64,000 nt of DNA from Modicisalibacter sp049808615 (lineage in GTDB: Bacteria > Pseudomonadota > Gammaproteobacteria > Pseudomonadales > Halomonadaceae). The translations under genes were made by a program, and so were the position numbers. Under the pieces are notes generated by a model, which ran no database searches, had not been told where the DNA came from, and saw only the letters and a program-made list of their open reading frames with translations. Where the stretch lies: assembly GCF_049808615.1 (NCBI RefSeq), contig NZ_JBNCAN010000009.1, positions 62,001 to 126,000 on the forward strand, in the 5' to 3' direction. Of the stretch, positions 1 to 7,981 are shown one piece after another (position 1 is the first letter of the stretch; each line of letters opens with the position of its first letter).

Positions 1-1
1 C

Positions 2-460
2 GTGGAGCCCTTCGTCGCGCGCCTGGCCGCAGAGCATGCCACCGCCGCCGATCTGTTGGCGATCGAAACCGCCTATGACGGCATGATCAATGCCCTTGAG
101 CAAGATGATCTATGCTGGGGAGGGCGTAGCCACGATGAATACGATGTCGACTTTCACGAGGCGATCTTCACGGCTTCTCACAACCTTGTCTGGGCACAGA
201 TCAGCCATGTGTTGAAGCCTGCTATCGCACTTTTAGTGGAGAAATCCAACCATAGTGCCGATGAACTCCACGACAGCATGGAGCGTCATCGCCGCGTTAT
301 GGAAGCCATTCGCCTGCGTCAGCCCGACAAGGCCGCCCAGGCGGCCCTGGCGGTGCTGGATCGCACCGGGCGAGATCTGGGGCTTGAAGGGTTGCTTCCG
401 GTGCTGCCTACCCTTGGGCCCCAAGCAGTAAATCACGAAGCTCAAACAACAGATGGATAA
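2..460 (+). CDS. GntR-family regulator, C-terminal FCD domain (5' end outside window)
   Basis: Only the last ~152 residues are visible; the reading frame is open to the window edge, so the winged-helix DNA-binding domain should lie upstream. What remains resembles the all-helical FCD ligand-binding domain of FadR-type GntR regulators: an opening motif VEPFVARLAA, a D-x-x-FH element (near residues 49-53) followed by a Ser-x-Asn, and a later H-x-x-x-x-x-A-I helix (EAIRLRQPDKAAQAA). Such His/Asp residues usually bind a metal that holds a carboxylate effector. It ends 13 bases before the start of the TRAP binding-protein gene in the same direction, so it is probably the local repressor of the sugar-acid operon (DgoR-like role). 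The role is inferred from position; the family assignment is fairly secure. Confidence 0.8.
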   Translation: MEPFVARLAAEHATAADLLAIETAYDGMINALEQDDLCWGGRSHDEYDVDFHEAIFTASHNLVWAQISHVLKPAIALLVEKSNHSADELHDSMERHRRVMEAIRLRQPDKAAQAALAVLDRTGRDLGLEGLLPVLPTLGPQAVNHEAQTTDG

Positions 461-473
461 GGAAACGCTAAAT

Positions 474-1490
474 ATGTCACGCATTCCACTCAAGACGATT
501 ACCGCTGCCGTACTCGGTGCCATGGCGCTCAATGCTCAGGCCGCCGAATACGAGTGGACCTTCCAGACCTCGGAAACTTCCGGTGAGCCGCAGTACGAGA
601 TCAAGAAGGCCTGGGCCGATGAGGTCGAGGAAAAATCCGACGGTCGCATCCAGATCGAGATCCTGCCGGTCAATGCAGTGGTTCAGGCCAACCAGACCCT
701 GCAGGCCGTCAAGTCCGGCACCCTTCAGGGCCATTTGACCGATCCCAGCTATTTCACCGGGCAGAACCCGGCCTTCGGCATGCTGGGCAACCTGGTCGGC
801 GCCTGGGGCGATCCCAACGAGTTTCTCGATTACATGCGCAATGCCGGTGGCGAAGAACTCTACAACGAGCTGGTCGAACCTTACGGCCTGCATCTGATCG
901 GTGCCGCGGCCACGGGCCTTGAAGCCTTGCCCTCCAAGCGGCCGATTCGCACCGTCGACGATCTCAAGGGACTGAAGCTGCGTGCCCCGGAAGGCATGGT
1001 CTACAACATCTTCGAGAAAGCCGGTGCCACCCCGGTGAACCTACCGGGTTCCGAGGTCTATACGGCGCTGGAAAAGGGCGTGATCGATGCGGCGGATTAC
1101 ACCGTCTTCGCCACCAATTACAAGCAAGGCCTGTATGAGTTTGCGCCTTATCCCAACTATCCGGGCTTTCACTCGCTTCCCATGGTGGCGGTATCCCTCA
1201 ACAAGGAGATCTGGGATAGCCTGCCGGACGATTTGAAGAGCATGCTTGAAAGCACCGTCGACGACATGGCCGACGAGATGGTGGCCAAGCTCAAGGAACT
1301 CGACCAGGAAGCAGTAGAAGAGGTACGCCAGGACCCCGACATCGAGATTATCGATATGTCGGATGAGGAACGCGCCAAGTTCCGCAATATTGCCGAAGAG
1401 GAGTGGGCTGTCTGGGCCGAGAAGAACGACATGACCCAGAAGGTCTATGACTCGGTGGTGGCTTATCTCAAGGAAAACAACCTGATGTAA
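474..1490 (+). CDS. TRAP transporter substrate-binding protein (DctP family)
   Basis: Periplasmic solute-binding subunit of a TRAP importer, 338 residues. It begins with a Sec signal peptide (basic SRIPLK, hydrophobic core, AQA cleavage site before AEYEW). The body has family features: an ELLPVNAVV-like strand, AVKSGTLQG, and LKGLKLRAPEGMVYNIFEKAGATPVNLPGSEVYTALEKG-type segments in which a conserved Arg normally binds the substrate carboxylate. An in-frame ATG at 453 is rejected because it would overlap the regulator; ATG 474 has AAGGAAA about 8 bases upstream. The neighbours (DctQ, DctM, DgoA, DgoK) suggest a sugar-acid substrate such as galactonate or 2-keto-3-deoxygalactonate. The substrate is inferred; the family is clear. 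Confidence 0.92.
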   Translation: MSRIPLKTITAAVLGAMALNAQAAEYEWTFQTSETSGEPQYEIKKAWADEVEEKSDGRIQIEILPVNAVVQANQTLQAVKSGTLQGHLTDPSYFTGQNPAFGMLGNLVGAWGDPNEFLDYMRNAGGEELYNELVEPYGLHLIGAAATGLEALPSKRPIRTVDDLKGLKLRAPEGMVYNIFEKAGATPVNLPGSEVYTALEKGVIDAADYTVFATNYKQGLYEFAPYPNYPGFHSLPMVAVSLNKEIWDSLPDDLKSMLESTVDDMADEMVAKLKELDQEAVEEVRQDPDIEIIDMSDEERAKFRNIAEEEWAVWAEKNDMTQKVYDSVVAYLKENNLM

Positions 1491-1540
1491 GCGTGGCTTG
1501 TTGACTAGGGTCACCTAAAAAAGCCGACGGTCTTGCTTGT

Positions 1541-1608
1541 TGGTAGGAGCTTGCTTCAGCAAGCGATAGGGGTATCCCCATCGCCCGATGAATCGGGTTC
1601 CCGAGAAC
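1541..1608. repeat. REP-like extragenic palindrome, copy 1
   Basis: A GTAGGAGCTTGC-TTCA-GCAAGC hairpin (stem 1549-1554 with 1559-1564) is followed by a second short stem, CCCGAT-GA-ATCGGG. The second half, read in reverse complement, resembles the sequence at 5824-5860. The layout recalls REP/BIME elements that occur many times between genes in Pseudomonas and related genera. It sits between the binding-protein gene and the membrane subunits. Confidence 0.5.
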
Positions 1609-1611
1609 ACT

Positions 1612-1647
1612 GAAGGAATCTGCCCGGATTCCTTCTGTTTTTTGTTT
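1612..1647 (+). terminator. Intrinsic terminator or attenuator inside the TRAP operon
   Basis: A 9-bp perfect stem (GAAGGAATC with GATTCCTTC) and a 6-base loop are followed by TGTTTTTTGTTT. It lies just ahead of the dctQ ribosome-binding site, so part of the transcripts should stop here. This would give more binding protein than membrane subunits. Confidence 0.8.
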
Positions 1648-1659
1648 AGAGGAGAGGTC

Positions 1660-2289
1660 ATGTCACCACACCCACCCCCCAACGACGGTTCTCCGGAGCC
1701 TGGAGAAGACGAGCTCGCCGGCCCGACCTCCGGAGAAACCACGACGCAACCCGACCCCGTCAGAAGCACGTTCGACAAGGGGATAGCCTGGTGCGGACGA
1801 GGCGCTGCCTGGCTGATATTCATCGCCATGGCGATCAGCGTCTACGAAGTCATCATGCGCTACGGCTTCGATTCGCCTACCTCCTGGGTGCACGAGTCCG
1901 TGGTCATGCTGGTGGCGGTGAGTTTCTCTCTTGGTGGCCCTGTAGCCCTGGCCAGCAATCGCCATATTCGTGTGCGGGTGCTTTACGATACGGTTGGCCC
2001 GCGTTTCAAGCTATGGCTCGATCGCTTCAATGATCTGGTGACCCTGGGCTTCTGCCTGGGCATGAGCTATGCCGCCTATGTCATGTTCTGGGACGCCTCC
2101 CACAACCCCCTTGGAGAGTGGCAACTGGAGCGCTCCGGTACCTCCTGGAACCCGCCTTTCCCGGCACTGGTCAAGGGCATGATCATGCTGGCGCTGATCA
2201 TCATGTGCGTGCAGTCGCTGATTCATCTCGTTCAGTCGCTAAGGGCGCGACCCGATGACCGTGCCGAAGGTGCAGGGGAGGCACGCTGA
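1660..2289 (+). CDS. TRAP transporter small membrane subunit (DctQ family)
   Basis: 209 residues. A ~45-residue Pro/Glu-rich hydrophilic N-terminus is followed by four hydrophobic helices typical of DctQ (AAWLIFIAMAISVYEVIMRY, VVMLVAVSFSLGGPVALA, LVTLGFCLGMSYAAYVMFW, GMIMLALIIMCVQSLIHLV). The motif Y-E-V-(I)-M-R-Y-G-F followed by P-T-S-W is characteristic. The start at 1660 is chosen because GGAGAGG lies just upstream; an ATG at 1588 would put the terminator hairpin inside the gene. It overlaps the DctM start by one base (TGATG), indicating translational coupling. The long hydrophilic N-terminal tail is unusual for this family. Confidence 0.9.
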   Translation: MSPHPPPNDGSPEPGEDELAGPTSGETTTQPDPVRSTFDKGIAWCGRGAAWLIFIAMAISVYEVIMRYGFDSPTSWVHESVVMLVAVSFSLGGPVALASNRHIRVRVLYDTVGPRFKLWLDRFNDLVTLGFCLGMSYAAYVMFWDASHNPLGEWQLERSGTSWNPPFPALVKGMIMLALIIMCVQSLIHLVQSLRARPDDRAEGAGEAR

Positions 2290-3590
2290 TGGAAATCGCA
2301 GACGGAACGCTGCTACTCGTTGGGGCAATCTTCGCCCTGCTGGTGACCGGCCTGCCTCTGGCCTTCGTCACGGGGCTGGTGGCCCTGGCCTTCACCTTCG
2401 GTTGGTTCGGCCCCAATGCGCTGCCCCTGGTGACCAGCCGGGTGTATGGCTTCGTCACCGAGTACTCCCTGGTGGCGGTGCCGATGTTCGTGTTGATGGC
2501 CTCGTTACTCGATCGATCGGGGATCGCCAAGGATCTGTTCAACGCCATGCGGGTCTTCGCTGGCCGCTTGCCTGGCGGTGTCGCCATTCAGACCGTGGTG
2601 GTGGCGTTCTTCCTGGCGGCGCTATCCGGAATCATCGGCGGTGAAATCGTACTGCTGGGAATTCTCGCCTTGCCGCAGATGTTGCGGCTGGGCTACGACA
2701 AGCATCTTTCCATCGGGGTAGTATGTGCCGGCGGCTCCCTGGGCACCATGATGCCGCCCTCCATCGTCTTGATCATCTACGGCCTGATCGCCAGCGAGTC
2801 CATCGCCGACCTATTCACCGCGGCGATTACCCCGGCCATGATCCTGATGGGCAGCTACATCGCTTATATTCTGGTGCGCTGCTTGAAAAATCCCAAACTG
2901 GGGCCGCCCATGACCGAGGCGGATCGTCAGGAAGGGTTTGCCAACAAGGGACAGGCGTTCAAGGCGATCATCGTGCCGGGCCTGATCGCCTTCATGGTGC
3001 TGGGGTCGATCTATGGCGGCGTGGCCTCGGTGACCGAAGCAGCGGCAATGGGAGTGTTTGGCGTGCTGTTGGCGGTGGTCGGACGCGGCGAGTTCTCCTT
3101 CAAGACCCTGCACGCGAGCCTGAGTCAAACCCTGACCACTTGCGGCATGATCATCTGGATCGGCATCGGTGCGGCGGCCCTGGTGGGGGTCTACAATCTG
3201 ATGGGCGGTAACCGCTTTATCTCGCAGTTGATCCTGGGGCTGGAGGTCGAGCCGATCGTGATCATCCTGGTGATGATGGGCATTCTGCTGATGCTGGGCA
3301 TGTTCCTCGACTGGATCGGGGTGGCGATGCTGACCCTGCCGATCTTCGTGCCCATCGTCGAGCAGTTGGGCTACAGCCCGATCTGGTTCGGCATCCTGTT
3401 CGCGGTCAACATGCAGGTATCGTTCCTGTCGCCACCGTTCGGTCCCGCCGCCTTCTATCTCAAGGGCGTGGCGCCGCCGAACATCAGCCTCAAGGACATC
3501 TTCGTATCCTTGTTACCATTCATCGCAATTCAGCTGTGCGTGTTGATGGCACTACTGGTGTGGCCGAACCTTGCGATGTGGTTGGTTTAA
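2289..3590 (+). CDS. TRAP transporter large permease (DctM family)
   Basis: 433 residues with about 12 hydrophobic segments, the channel-forming subunit that couples sodium entry to solute import from the binding protein. Family motifs are visible: VPMFVLMASLLDRSGIAKDLF, GGxxxATVxxxAxxxxxxG-like LSGIIGGEIVLLGILALP, GGSLGTMMPPSIVLIIYG, and MFLDWIGVAMLTLPIFVPIV near the C-terminus. Translationally coupled to dctQ by a TGATG junction. The cytoplasmic dgoA follows after 15 bases, so import and catabolism are co-transcribed. Substrate is not readable from this subunit. Confidence 0.93.
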   Translation: MEIADGTLLLVGAIFALLVTGLPLAFVTGLVALAFTFGWFGPNALPLVTSRVYGFVTEYSLVAVPMFVLMASLLDRSGIAKDLFNAMRVFAGRLPGGVAIQTVVVAFFLAALSGIIGGEIVLLGILALPQMLRLGYDKHLSIGVVCAGGSLGTMMPPSIVLIIYGLIASESIADLFTAAITPAMILMGSYIAYILVRCLKNPKLGPPMTEADRQEGFANKGQAFKAIIVPGLIAFMVLGSIYGGVASVTEAAAMGVFGVLLAVVGRGEFSFKTLHASLSQTLTTCGMIIWIGIGAAALVGVYNLMGGNRFISQLILGLEVEPIVIILVMMGILLMLGMFLDWIGVAMLTLPIFVPIVEQLGYSPIWFGILFAVNMQVSFLSPPFGPAAFYLKGVAPPNISLKDIFVSLLPFIAIQLCVLMALLVWPNLAMWLV

Positions 3591-3605
3591 GAATAGGAGT
3601 CGAGC

Positions 3606-4292
3606 ATGAACGAAACACGCCGGGCTGCATTGGATGCGGCCCTCGAGCATTTGCCTCTGGTCGCCATCCTGCGCGGGGTGCGGCCCCAGGAAATCGATGA
3701 CATCTTCGATGCGCTGGTCAATGTTGGTTTCAAGATGATTGAAATCCCGCTTAACTCACCTTCTGCTTTCGAGAGTATCGAGCGTATTGCCAAGCGTTGC
3801 CCGGAGGACGTGGTGATCGGGGCCGGGACGGTGCTCGATCCCGGGGCCTGTCATCAACTGGCCGCTCTCGATGCGCCGATCGTCATCACGCCCAATACCG
3901 ACGAGGCGGTGATCAGCGAGGCGGTGGCCCAGGGCCTGGCGCCGATGATCGGTTGCATGACCCCGAGCGAAGCATTGGCAGCAGTGGCCGCCGGGGCTAC
4001 CACCCTAAAGCTGTTTCCCGCGGCACGCCTGGGAATCGGTTACTTCAAGGACCTCAAGGCAGTTCTGCCGCCGGAGCTACCGATCTTCGCCGTAGGTGGC
4101 ATCGATAAAAGCAACATGAGCGAATGGATGAATGCCGGTATCGATGGTTTCGGCTTCGGTGGCAGTGTCTATCGTCCTGGCTGGTCGGCGGCACAGGTAG
4201 AGCAGCACGGTCGAGAACTGATCGCCGAGTGGCGCCGTGTCCGGGAAGCGCTGATCCAGGCAGAGTATTTCGAGCGCGAGGCGGATGCATGA
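3606..4292 (+). CDS. dgoA: 2-dehydro-3-deoxy-6-phosphogalactonate aldolase
   Basis: Class I (Schiff base) aldolase of the KDPG/KDPGal family, splitting 2-keto-3-deoxy-6-phosphogalactonate into pyruvate and glyceraldehyde 3-phosphate. 228 residues, slightly longer than E. coli DgoA (~205). Visible motifs: VAILRG (residues 19-24), the catalytic Glu46 in IEIPLNSP (the IPLNSP form is typical of DgoA; Eda has a different string here), IGAGTVL (71-77), and Schiff-base Lys135 in TTLKLFPAA. AGGAGT precedes the ATG. The stop overlaps dgoK (ATGA). Next to a 2-dehydro-3-deoxygalactonokinase, the galactonate branch is favoured over Entner-Doudoroff KDPG. Confidence 0.92.
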   Translation: MNETRRAALDAALEHLPLVAILRGVRPQEIDDIFDALVNVGFKMIEIPLNSPSAFESIERIAKRCPEDVVIGAGTVLDPGACHQLAALDAPIVITPNTDEAVISEAVAQGLAPMIGCMTPSEALAAVAAGATTLKLFPAARLGIGYFKDLKAVLPPELPIFAVGGIDKSNMSEWMNAGIDGFGFGGSVYRPGWSAAQVEQHGRELIAEWRRVREALIQAEYFEREADA

Positions 4293-5218
4293 GTCACGCT
4301 CCAGGACGATTGATCGTCATCGACTGGGGGACCAGCAATTTCCGCGCTTTCCTGGTCGATGCCGAGAGCGGTAAACGTCTGGAGAGCCGGCGTTCCGAGG
4401 CGGGGCTGCGCTCATTGAGCAGTGCGGAGTTTCCGCATTATTGCGCCGCACAGATTGGCGATTGGCGTGAAGGTGATGACCCCCCTCCTGTTTATCTTGC
4501 CGGCATGGTCGGCTCGGCCCGGGGCTGGCGCGAGGCACCACAGCTCGATCTCCCGGTGAGTGCAAACGATCTGGCAGATCATGTCGTGGCGGCGCCAGGG
4601 CTCGATAACGCCTGGATAGTGCCCGGTGTCAAGGTGGTGACATCCGATCAGGTGGATGTCATGCGCGGCGAGGAAATCCAGGCCTTCGGCGCCCTCGCCA
4701 TGATCGGTGATGACACGGCGCTGTGCTGCCTGCCGGGTACCCACAGTAAATGGGTGCGCCTGGAAGCGGGGCGGATGATCGATTTCACGACGCTGATGAC
4801 CGGCGAGCTTTATCATGCGGTGCGCTTCCATACGCTGCCTGGTGAACCCGATCGGGGCAGAGAGGCGTTCGATGCCGAGGGTTTCGAGCAGGGCATGCAG
4901 GCGGCGCACCACCCCGCCGGTCCATTGCATGCTCTGTTCGAAGCGCGCAGCCGTCATCTACATGCCGGTCTTGCCGCGGCCCAGGTAGGCAGCTTCATCT
5001 CGGGGGTGCTGGTCGGTCACGAAGCCCGCACCCAGCGGACGCTGTTTTCCGGTCCCCAGAGGGTGTTGCTGGTCGGGTCCAGTGCACTCAATGCACTTTA
5101 TCGGTGCGCCCTGGAAAAGGTGGGGTTCGAGGTTCAGGAAATCGACAGCGATCAAGCTATTCTGGCGGGGGTGTGTGCCCTGGCGCGGCGACATCGCGAC
5201 GATTCAGCGCTTACTTAG
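4289..5218 (+). CDS. dgoK: 2-dehydro-3-deoxygalactonokinase
   Basis: 309 residues. It phosphorylates 2-keto-3-deoxygalactonate with ATP to make the substrate of DgoA. DgoK signatures are present: DWGTSNFRAF near the N-terminus (ASKHA-type phosphate-binding loop), AGMVGSARGW, SDQVDVMRGEEIQAFGA, LPGTHSKWV, and a C-terminal LLVGSSALNALY adenosine motif. The start at 4289 overlaps the dgoA stop by four bases (ATGA); further upstream in-frame starts lie inside dgoA. The 3' end overlaps the 3' end of gluconokinase by 8 bases in convergent orientation. No galactonate dehydratase is present in the window; it may lie upstream of the regulator. Confidence 0.93.
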   Translation: MSHAPGRLIVIDWGTSNFRAFLVDAESGKRLESRRSEAGLRSLSSAEFPHYCAAQIGDWREGDDPPPVYLAGMVGSARGWREAPQLDLPVSANDLADHVVAAPGLDNAWIVPGVKVVTSDQVDVMRGEEIQAFGALAMIGDDTALCCLPGTHSKWVRLEAGRMIDFTTLMTGELYHAVRFHTLPGEPDRGREAFDAEGFEQGMQAAHHPAGPLHALFEARSRHLHAGLAAAQVGSFISGVLVGHEARTQRTLFSGPQRVLLVGSSALNALYRCALEKVGFEVQEIDSDQAILAGVCALARRHRDDSALT

Positions 5219-5726
5219 CTTGTTCGAGTTGGGCGAGGAAGCGCTCGACGATAACCGCGGGGGGATGGCGAACATCCAGGCAAATGGCTTCATCGTCGGT
5301 CGGCGGCTCCAGGGTTTGCAGCTGGCTGTCGAGCATACGCTCGCCGGCGAAGAAGTGCGCGCTGCGAGTGTTCAGTCGCTCGAGCAGCACGTCGCGGCTT
5401 CCTTGCAGATAGAGAATGATCAGGTCCGGCGCCCCTTCACGCAGCACCTCACGGTAGCGATGCTTGAGGGCCGAACAGCCGATCACCACATCGCGACCTT
5501 GTAGACGGTGATTGCGGAAGAGCTCACTCAGGGTGAACAGCCAGCCCTTGCGATCTTCGTCGTCAAGCGGCTCTCCTCGCGCCATCTTGGCCACACTGAG
5601 GGCGCTGTGATGATCATCTGCGTCAATGAAGTCGGCACCCATGGCGGCGGCGATATCACGACCGATATGCGATTTCCCCGACCCCGAAACTCCCATCACC
5701 AGGATACAGCGCGCTAAATCGTTCAT
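5211..5726 (-). CDS. gntK: Gluconokinase (thermoresistant, GntK family)
   Basis: 171 residues, close to E. coli GntK (175). P-loop kinase that phosphorylates D-gluconate to 6-phosphogluconate. Visible: Walker A GVSGSGKS (residues ~13-20), DADDHHS substrate region, KMARGEPLDDEDRKGWL, CSALKHRYR, and the diagnostic HFFAGERMLDSQLQTLEPP near the C-terminus. Convergent with dgoK, overlapping it by 8 bases. It is transcribed from the 5.75 kb intergenic region, separately from the dgo unit. It extends the local theme of aldonic-acid use. Confident on family and reaction. Confidence 0.93.
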   Translation of the reverse strand: MNDLARCILVMGVSGSGKSHIGRDIAAAMGADFIDADDHHSALSVAKMARGEPLDDEDRKGWLFTLSELFRNHRLQGRDVVIGCSALKHRYREVLREGAPDLIILYLQGSRDVLLERLNTRSAHFFAGERMLDSQLQTLEPPTDDEAICLDVRHPPAVIVERFLAQLEQAK

Positions 5727-5823
5727 TGAATCTCATCCATGACATAGCTCTTTGAAAAGCCAACTAGAATAACAGGACGATCGCACGGGAAGAATATTTC
5801 TCGATAGACAAGGCCACTGGTTT

Positions 5824-5860
5824 CGTAGGCGCTCGATTTATCGGGCGATGGTGATACGCG
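5824..5860. repeat. REP-like element, copy 2
   Basis: CGATTTATCGGGCGATGG followed by GATAC closely matches the reverse complement of the second half of the repeat at 1541-1608. It lies in the intergenic stretch 5727-5981, in which no gene is seen. The two copies suggest a dispersed family in this genome. Confidence 0.4.
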
Positions 5861-5915
5861 ATCTCCTGTAGGCTCTTGGACGAAGCGATGATGAGATATC
5901 TGGTTTGCGGTGTAC

Positions 5916-5970
5916 CTCCCCGCCTCTGCACGACTCGTGCCGATTTGCAGTATCGTGTCAGGGCGGGGAG
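5916..5970. other. Long-range inverted repeat downstream of the YeaQ-type gene
   Basis: CTCCCCGCC (5916-5924) pairs with GGCGGGGAG (5962-5970). The enclosed 37 bases hold a second small hairpin (GCACGA-CTCGTGC area). There is no T-tract on either strand, so it is not a classical terminator. It ends 11 bases past the stop codon of the minus-strand gene and may cap or stabilise that transcript's 3' end. Confidence 0.45.
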
Positions 5971-5981
5971 ATCAAGAGACG

Positions 5982-6230
5982 TTACTTCTTCACCATACGA
6001 TAAATGACCAGCAGTACGATGGCGCCTAGCACGGCAATGACAAAGCTACCCAGGTTGAAGCCGGTCACCGAGCCGAAGCCCAGGGCAGAGCCGATCCAGC
6101 CGCCAACCACGGCGCCCAGGATGCCGATGATGATGGTGACGATGAAGCCACCGGGATCTTTGCCGGGCATGATGAGCTTGGCAATGATACCGGCGATGAG
6201 GCCGAAGACGATCCAGGCGAGAAACCCCAT
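5982..6230 (-). CDS. GlsB/YeaQ/YmgE-family small membrane protein
   Basis: 82 residues, almost entirely three glycine-rich hydrophobic helices: FLAWIVFGLIAGIIAKLIMPG, GFIVTIIIGILGAVVGGWIGSALG, and SFVIAVLGAIVLLVIYRMVKK. The MGFLAWIVFGLIAGxxAKxxMPGxDPGG opening is the family hallmark. These proteins are often general-stress induced (YeaQ, YmgE) and annotated as transglycosylase-associated, though a direct enzymatic role is not established. It stands alone, divergent from nrdR. Confidence 0.9.
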   Translation of the reverse strand: MGFLAWIVFGLIAGIIAKLIMPGKDPGGFIVTIIIGILGAVVGGWIGSALGFGSVTGFNLGSFVIAVLGAIVLLVIYRMVKK

Positions 6231-6364
6231 GGTGTTTCCTTACATTTGGGAATGAGCCTTTATCATGGCGGCAATGATCGGATACGACAAGGCGTCTGCG
6301 TCTTGCGTGATAACCAGGCCGAGCCGGTACAATTACCTAAAATGCACTCGTCGGATGCTTGCCC

Positions 6365-6847
6365 ATGCACTGTCCTTTTTGTGGTTCTCACGACACCCGG
6401 GTGTCCGATTCGCGCCTGGTTGCCGAAGGCGATCAGGTTCGCCGCCGTCGGCAGTGCGCGAATTGCAATGAACGCTTTACCACCTATGAAACCGCCGAGT
6501 TGATCATGCCGCGGGTCATCAAGGCGGACGGTTCTCGGGAGAGCTTCAATGAAAGCAAACTGCGAGCCGGCATGCTTCGGGCGCTGGAGAAACGTCCGGT
6601 GAGCGCCGAATCCATCGAGGCGGCGGTGGAGCGTATTCGCCAGCGCCTGCGGGCTCGCGGTGAGCGCGAGGTCGAGGCTCGGGAGATCGGCGAAGAAGTG
6701 ATGCGCGCCCTCAAGCGGCTCGACCAGGTCGCCTACATTCGCTTTGCGTCGGTCTATCGTCGTTTCCAGGATCTCGATGAGTTCCGTGCCGAGATCGATC
6801 GCCTGGCTCAGGAGCCTGGGTTTTCTTCTCCGGAGGATGAACAGTAG
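6365..6847 (+). CDS. nrdR: Transcriptional repressor of ribonucleotide reductase genes
   Basis: 160 residues, the standard length. It opens with a zinc ribbon (CPFC at residues 3-6, later CANC within RRRRQCANCNERFTTYE) that binds NrdR boxes, followed by an ATP-cone domain (VIKADGSRESFNESKL... to about residue 140) that senses ATP/dATP. The start ATG 6365 is chosen over an in-frame TTG at 6359 because NrdR proteins begin MHCPFC. It is the first gene of the nrdR-ribD-ribBA-ribH-nusB-thiL-pgpA block seen in many gammaproteobacteria; ribD starts three bases after its stop. Confidence 0.95.
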   Translation: MHCPFCGSHDTRVSDSRLVAEGDQVRRRRQCANCNERFTTYETAELIMPRVIKADGSRESFNESKLRAGMLRALEKRPVSAESIEAAVERIRQRLRARGEREVEAREIGEEVMRALKRLDQVAYIRFASVYRRFQDLDEFRAEIDRLAQEPGFSSPEDEQ

Positions 6848-6850
6848 GCC

Positions 6851-7981
6851 ATGACCACTGCAACCCACGAAAGTTGGATGGCCCGCGCCCTGATACTGGC
6901 CCGGCGCGGTCTTTACACTACCGATCCCAATCCGCGAGTCGGCTGCGTGCTGGTCAAGAATGGCCAGTTGGTAGGAGAGGGCTGGCATCAATACGCCGGC
7001 GAGCCCCATGCCGAGGTCAATGCGCTTCGCAATGCCGGCGAGGCTGCCCGAGGCGCGACCGCCTACGTCACTCTGGAACCCTGTTCGCACCAAGGACGCA
7101 CCGGTCCCTGTAGCCAGGCGTTGATCGAGGCCGGTGTCGCCCGGGTGATCATCGCCATGCAAGACCCTAATCCCTTGGTGGCCGGGCGCGGTGTCGCCAT
7201 GCTCGAGGAGGCGGGTGTCGAGGCCGAGCTTGGCCTGCTAGAAGATCAGGCGCGGGCTCTGAATCCGGGATTCATTGCGCGCATGGAGCGCAAACGTCCG
7301 TTTGTGCGCCTGAAGATGGCCATGAGTCTCGATGGGCGAACCGCCATGGCAAGCGGCGAATCCCAGTGGATCACCGGTCCGGCGGCGCGCACCGAGGTGC
7401 AACGGTTGCGCGCGCGTTCCAGTGCGGTGATGACCGGCGTCGAGTCGATCATCTTCGACAACTCGCGACTCACGGTGCGCCCCGAGCAATTGAATCTCGA
7501 GCAAGGCGAGGCCATCGCCGCTCGCCAGCCATTGCGCGTGGTGGTCGATTCGCACTTGCGTCTGCCGTTGGCGGCGGTGTGCCTGCGCGAGCCGGGGCGT
7601 ACCTTGATTGCCACCTGCAATGATGACGAGACACGTCGCGAAGCGCTGGAACAGGCCGGGGCCCAGGTGATCATGCTCGCCTGCGATCGACAGGGGCGGG
7701 TCGATCTGGAGGCGCTGCTACATCATCTGGCGCTTCAGGAGAGCTGCAACGAAGTGCTGCTGGAAACCGGCGCCACCCTGGCCGGGGCCATGCTCGATGC
7801 GGATCTGATCGACGAGATGCATCTGTTCGTGGCGCCTACCCTATTGGGGAGCGAAGCACGTCCGCTATTCGCCCTGGGGGGAATGGAGCGCATGGCCCAG
7901 CAACGTGCGTTGCAGATCGACGACATTCGCGCGATCGGGCATGATTGGCGTATTATTGCTCGCCCCAAGCGACGGTGCTGA
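6851..7981 (+). CDS. ribD: Bifunctional riboflavin biosynthesis deaminase/reductase
   Basis: 376 residues. The N-terminal deaminase domain (to ~145) has the zinc-binding HAE in PHAEVNAL and PCSHQGRTGPC; the C-terminal reductase domain (~150-370) has LKMAMSLDGRTA, the SQWITG substrate motif, and a Rossmann-like NADPH region ending EVLLETGATLAGAML. It converts the GTP cyclohydrolase II product to 5-amino-6-ribitylamino-uracil phosphate. It is translationally close to nrdR (3-base gap). In many relatives the next gene is riboflavin synthase (ribE/ribC); here a 165-base non-coding gap and then ribBA follow. Confidence 0.95.
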   Translation: MTTATHESWMARALILARRGLYTTDPNPRVGCVLVKNGQLVGEGWHQYAGEPHAEVNALRNAGEAARGATAYVTLEPCSHQGRTGPCSQALIEAGVARVIIAMQDPNPLVAGRGVAMLEEAGVEAELGLLEDQARALNPGFIARMERKRPFVRLKMAMSLDGRTAMASGESQWITGPAARTEVQRLRARSSAVMTGVESIIFDNSRLTVRPEQLNLEQGEAIAARQPLRVVVDSHLRLPLAAVCLREPGRTLIATCNDDETRREALEQAGAQVIMLACDRQGRVDLEALLHHLALQESCNEVLLETGATLAGAMLDADLIDEMHLFVAPTLLGSEARPLFALGGMERMAQQRALQIDDIRAIGHDWRIIARPKRRC

